Positions 1 to 12,300 of a DNA stretch of 64,000 nt are shown here, one piece after another (position 1 is the first letter of the stretch; each line of letters starts with the position of its first letter). This DNA is from Dipetalonema caudispina (Eukaryota; Nematoda; Chromadorea; Rhabditida; Onchocercidae), in the NCBI GenBank assembly GCA_013365325.1, contig JABVXV010000029.1, positions 358,265 to 422,264 on the forward strand, given 5' to 3'. Under the pieces are notes generated by a model. That model had not been told where the DNA came from. It saw only the letters and a list, made by a program, of their open reading frames with translations, and did not search any database. A program made the translations under genes and the position numbers.

Positions 1-477
1 CTTATCTCTTGTTTTTTCAATTCATGTTCCAGGTAACAGTAAACTATACGATACGGTAATTGTTTGTATTAGCATAAATAATTGTACTTCAAAATTGCTT
101 AACAATCTTTCTGAAAAATGGAAATTGACCTATTACGCTCTTTCTTTCCTTTTCCATAAATCGATCATTTCTGCAGAACTTCAATTTATTTATGATATTA
201 TTTTGTATGAAATAATTCTTCGTTTTGAATTTAATTCAAATATAAGTATATAATATCCTTGCATTCTTATACAACATATTATGAAAAAGAATATTTTCGA
301 AAAAATTAATTTCAAATTTCTGATGACCTTTTAGATACTATTCTCATCTTCTTTTCCTCCTCCTATAACGTTCCAAATTTACATAGCTACTGATATCTAT
401 TGCCTTAAAATTCAAGCCATATGAAAATTTATGAAAGCTCTCAAAGTAGTACAGATGTCGAGATATGTGTCTGTCTC

Positions 478-511
<34 letters not shown>

Positions 512-516
512 TGTGT
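478..516. repeat. GT/TG dinucleotide microsatellite
   Basis: A run of GT repeats with one interruption (tgtgtatgtg). The same bases read as Cys-Val repeats in one frame and Thr-His on the other strand. Those apparent ORFs are products of the repeat. Confidence 0.95.
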
Positions 517-883
517 CTGTATCTGTTTGGGCATGTACAGGTATATCTGTCAACGCCTATTCTTATGTCTGTCCTAATTTTTTCCAACTCATTCAGGCAT
601 CAATCTTCTAACGCATACACATACATGCATACACGTAACAGGTCAAAATTGTGCAAATTAGGACCCATCGAAATAATGGTCTTTAAAAGTGTTGACTTCT
701 CTTCATCTTCAACATCATGTCAATCGAGAAATGAGAAATTTTCTGAAATTTACCTCTACCATACATCGTCTTTCTTTCTTACAAACATACATTCATCTCA
801 TCATACACATGCACACACATACATTCTTTCGTCCGTGGTATTTACAACATTGATGCAATTGCAACATTTTACAACAATGATGA

Positions 884-884
<1 letters not shown>

Positions 885-960
<76 letters not shown>

Positions 961-961
961 G
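885..961. repeat. ATT trinucleotide microsatellite
   Basis: About 25 uninterrupted ATT units. In one plus frame it reads as a long Leu run that closes an otherwise unsupported ORF starting at 421. I treat it as simple sequence. Confidence 0.97.
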
Positions 962-988
962 TATAATCCTTTGCACTGTCCGCACTAG

Positions 989-1050
989 AAGAACTTCAAG
1001 ATTGGGATGATGACGAGAGTGATAGTGATAATGTTGACAGTAATCAGTGA
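989..1050 (+). CDS. Possible terminal exon with an acidic C-terminal tail
   Basis: After a possible acceptor (cgcactag at 981-988) the frame reads about 19 residues rich in Asp, Glu and Ser (motif DWDDDESDSD) and then stops at 1048-1050. Acidic tails like this end many intracellular proteins. No upstream exon could be joined in phase, and the acceptor lacks a strong pyrimidine tract. It could be the last exon of a gene starting outside the window, or chance. No function is assigned. Confidence 0.2.
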
Positions 1051-2286
1051 TAAGAAATTATGTATTTTTTCGACATTTTCTCAGAAGATTATGTCACCCA
1101 TCAAAATTAAATCTAAATTTGAAATGAACTGAAAATCTGCTATTCTTCAGAATAATTACTGTTCAAAAATTTAGTTAAGAAGTTCATGGTAATACAGCCA
1201 AATTGCAGTATCAGAAAGAGTTATTAATCATCGGATTGTTTGATTAATAGATTTCAGTAGTGATATGAATTCCAGTTTGTAATTCATGTAGTAGTAAATA
1301 ATTACTATCAGTAAAAATAGAACAGAGTCTAGAAACTTCTCCGGATGATCGATGTGATAACGTGCTTGGGCATATGCTAATATCAGTACAATCCATTACG
1401 AATCAGGCCATATTCTGAAAATAGCTAGAGAGAAAAAAAAAGAAAAGCCATTTTGGATATAAATTTGAATTGTTTTTGAATTAAAAATTTTAAGCAAAAA
1501 ACATATTAATTCAATTCGTTCAGTATTAAGTTTACTATCAAAATTGATGCACATAAATTAATTTACAAATAAATGAATAAATAAATAAATAAACACCAAT
1601 ATTTGAATAAAATGAATGAATGAATAAATGAAAGTGATTACTGAACGAAATGTTTTATTTACAAAAGATTTTCCTCAAGGATTTTACTATTTTTGAAAAT
1701 TGGATAAGTTGATGAATTCAAATCTGTTGAAATTACTTCATTGTCGAATCACTTCTTGAGTCTATGATATAGATTATGTATATATGTACTTATGTTAGAA
1801 ATAATTTTTAGAATTGAAATCTTTTTTTAGATACACATTTGCATAGATCGTTAAGCTCAGATGATGTTTTTCGATTTTTCTGAATCGTTTCTATCAAGTA
1901 TTGTATTAATTTCCTTTGTATTATATGATAATTTCTTATTTCTTATCATTTTCAATATCACTTCTGCACTTATGAAGCATTTTTTTCTCTTCTCGAACTG
2001 GATTATCGTACAAAAATATTAAAAGAAAGATATTTTGTACAATTTCCTCTCTCATTTTCCATTTTGAGATCGACACTTCTGAAGATAATAACAGTCAGAT
2101 GATAGAAATGATTGCAATAATGAATGAGTATCATAAATCTAATTATTTGTTTAGCTGTCATTTATAAAACAATATAATGCGACACAAATATTAGTATATC
2201 ATAAAACATACATATATGCTTGAATGGATCAATTTTGTTGACAAAAATGAATGTAATATCATTTACTACTAACAATTAAAAGTGAT

Positions 2287-2382
2287 ATGTACGTGTTTTA
2301 TATAAATGTTGTTTAATTTGATCACGTGCGCATGTTATCACGTATACTTAACAATATCACGTATGAGTTAAATTGTGCACGT
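2287..2382. promoter_or_regulatory. Cluster of CACGT/ACGTG motifs
   Basis: One full palindromic CACGTG (2323-2328) and CACGT cores at 2339, 2358 and 2378, plus ACGTG at 2291. Starts are spaced about 16-20 bp, roughly 230-330 bp upstream of the first visible exon of the Gly-rich gene. CACGTG is the E-box bound by bHLH factors, and ACGTG is the core bound by HIF/PAS heterodimers. Such clustering stands out in AT-rich DNA. Regulation of the neighbouring gene is inference. Confidence 0.35.
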
Positions 2383-2612
2383 AAGTTTGTTTAGATATCA
2401 TGTCGCAAAGGTATATATATATATAAATAATTTTTAGAATAGTAAGTGCGATAATGTACTGATCATTCAATGTGTGATCTTTGAATAACAGTACAGTTCA
2501 TTTTGTTTCATTTGATTGAAAAGCGGTACTCTTTTGATGATTGAAATATGTATGCTTAATTGAATGATATTAATGCTTTTTCTTTTTCTCTCGCTCAAGT
2601 AGTTTATTGCAG

Positions 2613-2916
2613 CGTAAGCAGTTACGGGATAGGCAGTGGTCCGGGTGGAAGTGGTAGTTGGTCAACCCGAGGTGTTGGTGGTATCAGCGGTGGTGATTCC
2701 TATCAGCAAGGCAACGGAATTTTCGGCTCTCATCGCCAACAGGTTTATTGTATAGTTTCAAAATTTTCAACTTGAAAAAAATCTTAATTTTATCACATTG
2801 AACAAGTCTAGTGATTGTAGGAAAGATACGATTCCTATCCATCAGGTGGTGGACTATTCGGCGGTGCGAGTTGCAGTTGCTCATCAGGATACGGTGGGCT
2901 ATTTGGCAAGAAATGA
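2613..2916 (+). CDS. Gly-rich small protein, 3' part (start not found)
   Basis: Two exons are visible: 2613-2742 (phase 2 entry) and 2821-2916, joined in phase 0 across a 78-bp GT-AG intron. Together they give about 74 residues. The protein is rich in Gly and Ser (motif GSGPGGSGSW), has GIFG/GLFGG/GGLFGK-type repeats, a short CSC motif, and ends GLFGKK before TGA. This resembles small secreted Gly-rich or cuticle/eggshell-associated peptides of nematodes, but I do not recognise a named family. No in-frame ATG lies in the first visible exon, so an upstream exon, probably carrying a signal peptide, is missing from this model. Function unknown. Confidence 0.5.
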
Positions 2917-4446
2917 TTTACAGGTTTCTTTTATTTCATCATCATCATCATCATCATCATCTAATCAAAGGAATCTATAAAATGTAAAGGATGTGCAATA
3001 TCAAATTTGTAATCAAATACAATTTCTAATATGACTTCTGACTTCTAACTTTACAGTTACATATTATTAATTATTACTATCGTGTCATTAATAATTTGTC
3101 ATTTTCACTCTAATTTGTTCTGAAAAACATACATAATTCAATCATTGACTAATTTTACAATTAATTAATTAAGTTAGTTGATATTTGATTTTCAAATTAA
3201 ACTAGTCAAATCCGAGAATCAATTACAATCAACCAAATTGTTAGAATCACGCATCATCCAAAAAGCAGTAGAACACGTTTTGATGGCGTAATGTTGTGAT
3301 GACCAGTTGAAAAGAGAAACCGGTTTTTGCGCATTTCAAGATATTCCCATTGTTGAAGCTTTCCTGTAGAAGCGTTGTTTTTAGATATCCGTTCATCTTA
3401 TACACGCGTAAATACACATAAGCCATTGAAATTACGACGCTATAATAATGTGAATAAATTTTTAAGCAAAAAATCCCAACGGATGAATGGTAATTGAATG
3501 TATGATATTGCGCTAATAAATTGGATATGCAAAAAGGAGCAAAGATTTTAGAGGGGGAGAGAGAGAGAGAGAGAGAGAGAGAGTTGGACTTAATTTTGTC
3601 ACTTCTTTTTTGATGACGATAATATGATGAAAAATTTGTAGAGTATAATGAAAAAAAAAGAAGAAGGGAGAGGAAGGGGAGGAAGGAAATTTTTGAAAAA
3701 TAAAGTAATAAAAAGGAAAAACGATGAGAATAGACCAGTAAATAAGCTTTTCAGCTGATTTTAAAATAATTTAATTTAAATAAACAAAAAAAATAGGCAA
3801 AGATTGAAGTGTTTGACCAATGGATGGTAATTGTACTTAAGAAATATGAAAAAATTGTTTGTTTTTTGCAGAATTTTGATCATTTTATCGTTTTAGTTAA
3901 TGCTGTTCTGGTTACTTTTTCGTCTCATTTCATATTTTGATACAATTTTTTTTTTTTTCGTTTTCAGTTTCTCTTATTTCAATGCTATTTTTTAGCCTAT
4001 CGTTTTTTTAAAGATTACTATTATGCAAATTAGATGCTTAATTTTTATGAATTTTAACAGCGGATAGATTGACCATTATTATCATCATAGGCATAAAATA
4101 AAACAGGAAAAAAACTGCTGTTTGAAAGAATTTACACCTTGACTGATGTTAAAACCTCAAATTATGTTGATTTTTTTTTTTTAAAACAGTAACTAATATT
4201 CGTAGTTAATAGAATTTAAAATGAATAAATGAATTGATTAGATCTTTTGCTCATTTGATAATTTCCAAACATTTTTCAACGTATCAATTTTGCTTTTTGA
4301 CATTGTTGTTGTCTCATCAATTTGACTGTCATTTTGATTAGTTGAGGGACTATTTGATTAAGCTAGTTAAAACTTTATGGAACTAGGAAGAGATTTCAAC
4401 TGAAATTGTTTTTTCTTGATGACAAATAACTCAAAGTTCTTACCAG
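2917..4446. other. Intergenic, AT-rich
   Basis: No gene seen. Contains a GA microsatellite (3556-3583), purine-rich runs near 3650-3720 and poly-T tracts. The first coding exon of the DB-module gene may lie in its last part, since that gene lacks a confident start. Confidence 0.5.
3556..3583. repeat. GA dinucleotide microsatellite
   Basis: About 13 GA units followed by purine-rich sequence. Confidence 0.95.
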
Positions 4447-6914
4447 AACACTATTTATGGTGGCGGCCTCGACAGTTGTATCGGCAAAAGATCGTTTAGC
4501 CTCATGTGAATATATTCCAAAGTTGCTATACTGCACTGAACGCGTTTTGGATAAATGTCTTTTCGATTGCTTAGATTATGTAACTGCCAAATGTCCACAT
4601 AAAATGCAAAATTATGATGAAATTATCGCATCAGCCGTTGGATCGTATCAAAAGACAGGACCGAAGTTCTACAATCAGCAAGTTAGAATGTTCTTTTTTT
4701 TTTTCTTGCTTTCAAAAATTTAGTAAATTGAGATTTCGTGCTCAATGATATTTATTGATTGTAATTTTCATTCAGCGATTTTCGAATAATCATATTTTCA
4801 TGATCATATCAGCGGATACGTCATTTTCAATGAACGGATACTTTTTTTTTCTGTCCTGTGAATTTTTTAAATGGATTAATCGATGAGTATGTTAATTAAT
4901 GAACAAAGTTTACATCATTTGTTTTGCTAATTTAGACCACCTCCATTTCTACAGCAGTCCCAACCACATTACCTGAGCCTATTACCCGAAATGTTCGTCG
5001 ACAACCGATCAAAAAACCAATAATGTTTGTTGAACCAAATTCATCATCCCAGAAATTATTTGAACTTCCGGAAGGTGGTCCTACGGTTTCTGAAATATCT
5101 CTACATCAAGGTTTTCATGTTTCCTTTTTCATGAATTAAAGATCGATATGCCACCAAACACTAATAAAGATTCTCAAGCGATTTCCTCCTTTTTTTTCAA
5201 TCTCTCTCCATTGCAGATACTTATAGCAATGTAATTTTTGATATAATATTTCAGAAATTTACCCTTACTCCTAAATCAGGTCGGAAATCAATTTTTAGCC
5301 CCAACTTATCAGACCCATGGTGATTACATTTACCTAAATCAACGATATCCGATCACCGAGGTATCGGATTCCGATCTTTCATCTGATTGTGGTGGCGAAA
5401 GTTCTCGACCACCTTACTCACCATGCTTACCGAGAAAGCTAGTCGACGAACTATTCCTGACCTGTTGTCAACAGCATGTAAGTACAAATTTTATAGTTCT
5501 GAAAGGTGGAAGATTTAATAAATTTATGTTCAAAATACTAGTTTTATATGATACTTTTATCTGATGCTATAGTCGATAGGTGGAATTTAAATTTAATTTT
5601 CGATAAGACATAGGAATTTATTGAGTTTTCAATTTTGATACTTAAATTTTTATTTATAGGTACCATCAAATTGTCACAGTTTATGTACATACGAGCATCG
5701 CGAACATATTGCAGTGGAAACGCTAACACAAGCGATCCAGCAGGATGCCTGCGATCTTAAATATCTCAGCAATATCTTGTACTGCGCGAACAGAAATCGA
5801 GATAATCGGAATTGTTGCCACTTTCTTGGGATGGCATCACCGGAATTAGAAGTCGGTGATAGGTAGGCAAGCTAGAAAGGAAAGCACTTTTTCAGCTTTC
5901 TTGCTTTTAATTTGAAAAAAATTTCAAGTTTACCAAACTTGAAACATTGCTGCACATTAAGGACATTTTTGCAGCATTTTGATTAATAGTAGATTATTTT
6001 TGTAAAACTATCCAAATCAAACAATAAATCAATTCAGAAACATTTCTTGAATAGCTCAATCAAGTGATCGAAACAAGTTATACGAATGTCTGATGATCTT
6101 AAATTAATTTCTGCTACCAATTATCATATTCATGATTATTTCCAATCATCATAATGATTCTTCTTTGTAGATGTCTCCGTATGTGCAATATAGCTCAATC
6201 AGGTGATCGGATCGGGACTGTTAAGAACGATTTGGTTGTTTCAGCAACTGGAATGTTCTCATGTATTGCGCACGTGCTGGCTTACGTACGATCAACTAAA
6301 AAAAATAGGAATAAAAAATATATTCCATGTCTTTCGAAATTATTTCAAATCTATTTAATATTCATCCTTAGAAATAAATAAGTCTGCAAAGACCACCGCT
6401 TCAAATGATTTAAATTGTTCAAATTTTAGAAGTTTCTTTTTTTAAAATCTATTTACAGTACTGACTTTAAGTATGATAATACTGACATCAAATTAAATTA
6501 TTATTAAGATAAGGTATGGTGTTAAAAAAACGTTAATCATATTTGCCATGGCCAGGTTTATTTTGTTTTCTGATGATTTGAGAAGTTTTGAATTTTCGAC
6601 AATTCAATAAAGTTCCCGCAGGAAACAAAATATTACAGTAATTAGTTGTTTTTTTTTTTTTCAGAACCAGATGTTATATTACTTATTACTTTTTTATTGT
6701 TCCAAAAAATCTTTGTATTCGAAAAAATTATTTTTCTGCTGTCTCAAGCAATTTTTCGAATTTCATTTCGAATATCCAACTTAATCCGCTAGCAGAAAAG
6801 TATGATGAGAATTAAACGAAAAATTGGTAGTTTTATTTAAAAATGACGGCAGAGAAATAATTGAAATTCGAACTTTCCGAATTCATTTGCTTACAGTGTA
6901 TCTACCAGATATAG
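4447..6914 (+). CDS. DB-module cysteine-rich secreted protein
   Basis: Exons 4447-4681, 4936-5110, 5299-5477, 5660-5862, 6171-6285 and 6897-6914 join in consistent phase. They give 304 residues counted from the ATG at 4457. The C-terminal half is a nematode DB module (PF01682), a 12-Cys-type extracellular domain: a CC pair (LTCCQQH), C..LC (NCHSLC), a YC.NRNRDNRNCC block, CLRMC, and a closing C...C pair. The final Cys is supplied by the 18-nt last exon. An N-terminal segment has its own Cys cluster (CEYIPKLLYC, CLFDCLDYVTAKC), followed by a Thr/Pro/Ser-rich linker. DB proteins are nematode-expanded, usually secreted and mostly of unknown function. The hydrophobic stretch at the ATG is too short for a good signal peptide and follows an acceptor at 4444-4446, so an upstream exon is likely. 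Reading through the last intron instead would end at 6381. Confidence 0.75.
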
Positions 6915-9343
6915 ACTCTCGCCCATCTTCTTCTGCGATCCTTACGTAAGTTCGTTTTGTTTTTCTGTTAGTGTTAAATGCCTGCCATGGCCCTAAACTA
7001 TTTTTTGAATTCCAATGATCTTGTTTGTCTATCGTTGAAACTGTTAGTTTTAAAAATTTCTACATTTCTTCCTTAATTTACTTTTTTTCCATATCAAATT
7101 CATAATGCTATCCATTTGAAAAGTTGGAAGATATCGAAAAAAATTGGGATGGAACATCATCAACACTCACTTCACTAAAACGTTGAAGTGTAAATTTAAA
7201 TCGATTAAATAATTCAGTTTAAATGTTTGGCTTCTTCGAAAGTCATAGCCATCCCGGAGCAAGTCCGTTTTTTTCCGGAGACTTCTAAATTTCTAGTGAA
7301 AACCAATTTCTTTTTAATCCTTCCTACTTGTTCCATTTAATATCATTTAGCTATTCTGTTTTATGAATATTACTTTCGTTTTACTTCTGCCGCTTTTTTT
7401 TACCAAAGAGTATGTTGAGTCCATCCATGGCTGGTGATCGAGTTTCGTGAAAAAAAAAAGGAAATTTCTAGAGTTCAATTCGGTGATGCTAATAATATTT
7501 ATTGATTGATCCATCCCCGACATTTTGATTTTCTATCTTCTTGTATAATAGAAATTCAAAAACACAAAATTATTAATATTCGACTATCACCTCAGCCGTT
7601 TTATGCATTTGTGTTGCTTTTTTGATCGATACTTTCAATAATTTTCAACTCGCTACATTCGCTACACTTGAACCGCCGCCATTCGTTTCACAAATATATC
7701 AGTCAGTATCAGAATTTAATTGAAATTTCAGTAATTCATTCCAACGTACACGGAAATTTGAGATTAATCCTGTTCCGCTAGACTTCTTCATAGAGAAATT
7801 CGATTTTGCCATATCTGGGAATTTTCAATTTCGGTAAAAAATTTGACGATGATGAAAATTCAGGATTTTTCTAAAATTTCGGTGTACCACTCACTCATTA
7901 CAAACTTCAGATGATTTTCAATTCCATTTTTCTTCACCACACTATTCTATTGTATATAATGCAATCAACACGGTCGAAACTTTATACTGTTCTTCCTAAT
8001 AAAAAAACGTTTTTTTTTTCCTCTCCTTTTTTTCTGAACAATTTTTGTCATTTGATGTTATCCGAAAGTGCTAGAAACGAAAGATTGATTTCAAAAAGTT
8101 TTCCAATAGAATTTGTTGAAGAAAATGCAACAAAATCTGAACAGTAAGATAAGTATGCAAATGAAATATTGAAGAAGAAATTAGAAATAAGAAGAAAAAG
8201 GTTGGAAAAAGTGGACAAGAAATAAAAGAAATGGATATTGTAAATGGTTTAAAATAAAAATAAAAATTCAATCTTCAAAACCAAATTCTTGAAAATGAAG
8301 CTAAAATTAAGAAAGGAATGAAAATATCCTTTCTAAATCAAATAAATGCTTCACGTGAAATTTCACATAACACAATCGTTTTTTTACAGATTTCAAATAT
8401 TAATTTCTGAATGACATTCATTCTCTTTTCATGTAATACTTTAATATCAACAATTCTCGAAGAGAATAATTTAATTTATATTGCATCAATTATTTAGCTT
8501 GAAAGATGCTAAAAACAAGACAAAAAAAAAAATCGTAGAATTTGAAAAATTCTTCAAAAATTTGAAATTCCAGTTCAGAATCGAAAATTTTTGTTCGAAA
8601 AAAAATTTTTTAACTTATAATCCAAAAATAATTTTCAGCAAATAATTTAAATGACCTTTTAATACAATTTTGTATCACCTTAAATGAATTCATTTTATCT
8701 GTAATTGTACGGCGGAAAGATGAAAAAGAATGGAGGGAGAAAAAGAAAAAAAAAAAAAAAAAAAAAAAAAATTCCCATAAAAGAACATGACGTTGTTGAC
8801 CATCATCATCATCATCAAATTGCGCCAAAAATGGTTCCTTATGAGCTATGAAGCATATCAAATATAAATATATAGCAACATCATCAATCAAAAATGATTC
8901 ATAACATTCACAAAAAGGCTAACAAAGCAAGCAAGCAAGTAGTCAATTGATATTTTAGTTAGGTTTTGATTCACTTCGATTATTTCAATAATAGATCATA
9001 TGAAGACTAACTACTTAATAGGTCATATGAAAATTACTTCCTATATATTAATTATTATTCTTGTGTTATGTTTATTAATAAAATTTTAATATAATTTGAA
9101 CTTTGATCTTTCTCAAAATAAGCATTCATTTAATATGCTATCAAGTTTATTTTTATTGAATTTTAAGAAAGATGAAAAATTTTCTTTTTTTTTTTTTTTT
9201 TTTAAAAATAAAGAAAACTTAAAGTTAATCAATTCTAAGGAGGTCCCAAAACGAAGGCTAGCAGTTGGTGCAAAAAAAAAAAAAAAAGAAAGACTCAATT
9301 TTTTTTTTTTAGCGTAATTAAAGAAGTAATTGTTTGTCAACGA
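6915..9343. other. Intergenic, AT-rich
   Basis: No supported gene. Many poly-A and poly-T tracts, including a run of about 26 A near 8745-8770, and low-complexity ORFs rich in Phe, Lys and Ser. The DUF273 gene promoter should lie in the last few hundred bases. Confidence 0.6.
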
Positions 9344-12300
9344 ATGCGAAGGCGACGAAAGATATGGGAATTACTTTTCTGCATCTCTCTCATTTTTGCA
9401 TTGATTATTTATGAAGAAGCTTATGTGACTGTTTATTATCTATATAAAAATTATTATAGTACAACGATTATTCGTAATATTACTGTTAGAAGAACTGAAG
9501 GTAAATAATTTTATCATTTGTTTTTTTTTTTTTTTTTAATGAATTCGATTGATAGCATTTTGTAAAATTGATAGGAATTATAAAAAAAAAAAAGAAAAAA
9601 AAGTAAATCAAGTATAGCAAAGTTCTTTCTATTACTTTAAAACTCGAGAAATTTGTAGTTTCTAAAGTTATCACAAAATGTCTGGGATAATCGGTTACTT
9701 TCATATTAATAGTGCAGAAGAGAGAGAGAGAGGTAGGGGGAAAGGGGCAAAGAGAGAGAGAGAGAGGATAGAGAAGGAATAGGAAGGAAAGAATGAAAAT
9801 TTTAAGTCTTGAAAAAAAAAAAAAAAAATCATTTCAAAACCTTTCCTTTCCCTGAATGTTGATGAATAAATCTATTATGAACGATGATTGTTTCGGAATT
9901 GGTAAATAAAAATTTCTATTTTCATCATGTATATGAGATATTCATTATTTATGTGATTAAATTTTTGCGAAGAAATATTAAGTTTTAGATTTTTAGAGTA
10001 GGAAATTGTAAAATTTAATCTTTCCATTACCTTAAATTCTATCCATACTATTATGATAGTAGTATAATTGTTGCAGTTGACAATTTTATATATTAATTTA
10101 GTAGTGTTCTTAATATGGGAAAATTTCAGATTAAATTACTACAAGTTGACAAATTAATTGAAAATTTCAGATCAAAAGTTGATTTCAATCGCAATAATTA
10201 CTGTTTTGCTAAATCGCAGTAATTACGATGAATATCGTTTAGCTCAGGAAAGCTTCGAATGTTATGCTTTATATCACAATTACAAATGGATTGTTATTGA
10301 TTTAATGACAAATGTTACACTACGAAGATTATGCCCACATAGAGATGTAATTCTTTTTTTCTTTCAAAAAAAAAAAAAAAATTATTCGTTAGTGATAAAA
10401 GGTCATAGTACTAGGAGTAATACTAAATAATTCGTTGATGATATATCGTTGGTATGATTTTTGTAATAATAATTAGTAATGATGTAGTGTGATGATATAG
10501 ACAATGATGATAGACCTGAAAAAAAGGGAGAAGGGAAAAGGTCAGAAGATTTGGAAAAGAAGGAAGAGAAAGGTCAAACTTATAATGTATCTAAATGCTA
10601 GTTTCGAGTATTGATAGACTATACAAAATGATACATATTAACAGTAATAATAGATTGTAATTGGAATTTATTCCTCTTTGATTACTTAGGAATTTCTTAC
10701 TTAGCCTAAGGAACGATAATAATTGATTACAGCAATCTTTTATCAAGAATGATAAATAAATTAATCATATTAAATAGCTAAAATGTAGGAGGGAATAAGC
10801 TAATGACCTATTATTGAATGACCATCTGCTGAGAACAAAAATTCCCACTGCAACAGATATTTACAATGATAGTTGCAAGAGGAAAAAAAAAGAGAGTACA
10901 GGGAACAAGAGATTGACATAACCTTTCGATCTTTTTTGTATCGTCTTTTTACCGCTTCTTTTTTTGTCCATAATTCCACCAATTTAACTAACATATATTT
11001 CACCAATTTTGAGCATCGATTCAAGGAATAATGAGGTGGCAAATTTCTTGCTCGAAATATCCATTAAATTAAGAAAACTGGACATTGGTCAAAGTTATGT
11101 GCAGAACAAAATTACAATAGTAGCCTGATAACAATGATAATAACTTCAGTTCATGTTTGCTCGACATTGTGTCACAGCAGAAGTAATGAAAGAAGCGGAT
11201 GATATCCAATGGTTCCTATTTATCGATGCTGATATGGGAGTGATTAATCCTAATCATTTGATCGAAGAATGGATTGACAATAGCGTAAATCTGATCTTAT
11301 ACAATCGAATTTTCAATCATGAAGTAATGGCTGGAAGCTATTTAGCAAAGTTAGCTATGATCATTTTTTTTCCTTATCATATTAAATTTCTTGAAATTTA
11401 GAAACTTTGCATATTGTCGTAACTTTTTTATTCATAAGTTTGTGATACGAAGTTGTATCTATCACTTAATAATATACATTGAGAATATTTTTTATAATTA
11501 TATAACAAAGCAGCCATCTATAATTGGAAAAAAATTGAACTTCATTGTGATTTATTAAATTATAACTTAGAACCTTATAATTTTAGTACTATTACAGGAT
11601 TTTGTCGATCACCTTATTAGATATCTTGAATATCAAATCTTTTTCTCTAAATTTACTTATTTATAGAAACACTCCATATTCTCGGAAATTTCTTCAATTT
11701 TGGGCAAACTATGAACTGAAATTGCCATTTCCAATTTTTGGATCAGATAATGGTGCAATTCACGTAAGTTAAATTACTCATTACAAACTTTGGCATCTTT
11801 TGAGCTAATTATGATAATTATTTATTTGGAATTGAAATAACAATTTCATTTCCGCTCTTTACGAATGGATTTGTTTAATTTTTCTTTCTCATGCCTTAAG
11901 TGAATAATATCTTATAAAAAATTACCTAATTTATGCATATTTTACTTCCTATCATGATACCTTTTTATTGAATGGTTGGTTCATCCTTTCTTAGGCACTT
12001 TTTTTTTTTTTTCAATACATATTAAGATTTAGCATTTGGATTGCATCATGGTCATAACAAACCGGTACAATATTTTTTTTTTTTTTCGCTAATGTATAAA
12101 AATTTAATTTTACAGAATGTTTTGCTTGAATTTATATTTCCGGAAAGAGTTAGCGAAAGAGAATTTTGCGAAAGCATTTGGATGCAAGTGAAGTTTGTAA
12201 TTTTAATATGTTCTTGAAATAGAATTTACGTATTAAACTTTGAAAATCCATTTTTAACATAATTCCGACGTAGAAGTAGACAAGTAAGTAATGCATTCAT

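Larger units (their letters stand above)
1..2612. other. AT-rich, mostly non-coding stretch at the window edge
   Basis: No complete gene is visible. The stretch holds a GT microsatellite, a long ATT microsatellite, AAT/AATG-rich simple sequence near 1567-1630, one possible terminal exon (989-1050) and a cluster of CACGT motifs shortly before the Gly-rich gene. A gene entering from outside the window on the left cannot be excluded. Confidence 0.6.

Noticed and set aside
421..966. 181-aa ORF with Cys-Val and poly-Leu runs
   Set aside because: It is made of a GT microsatellite and an ATT microsatellite joined by AT-rich sequence, with no splice or domain support.
9096..9340. ORFs on both strands rich in Lys or Phe
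   Set aside because: Products of poly-A/poly-T tracts just before the DUF273 start codon.
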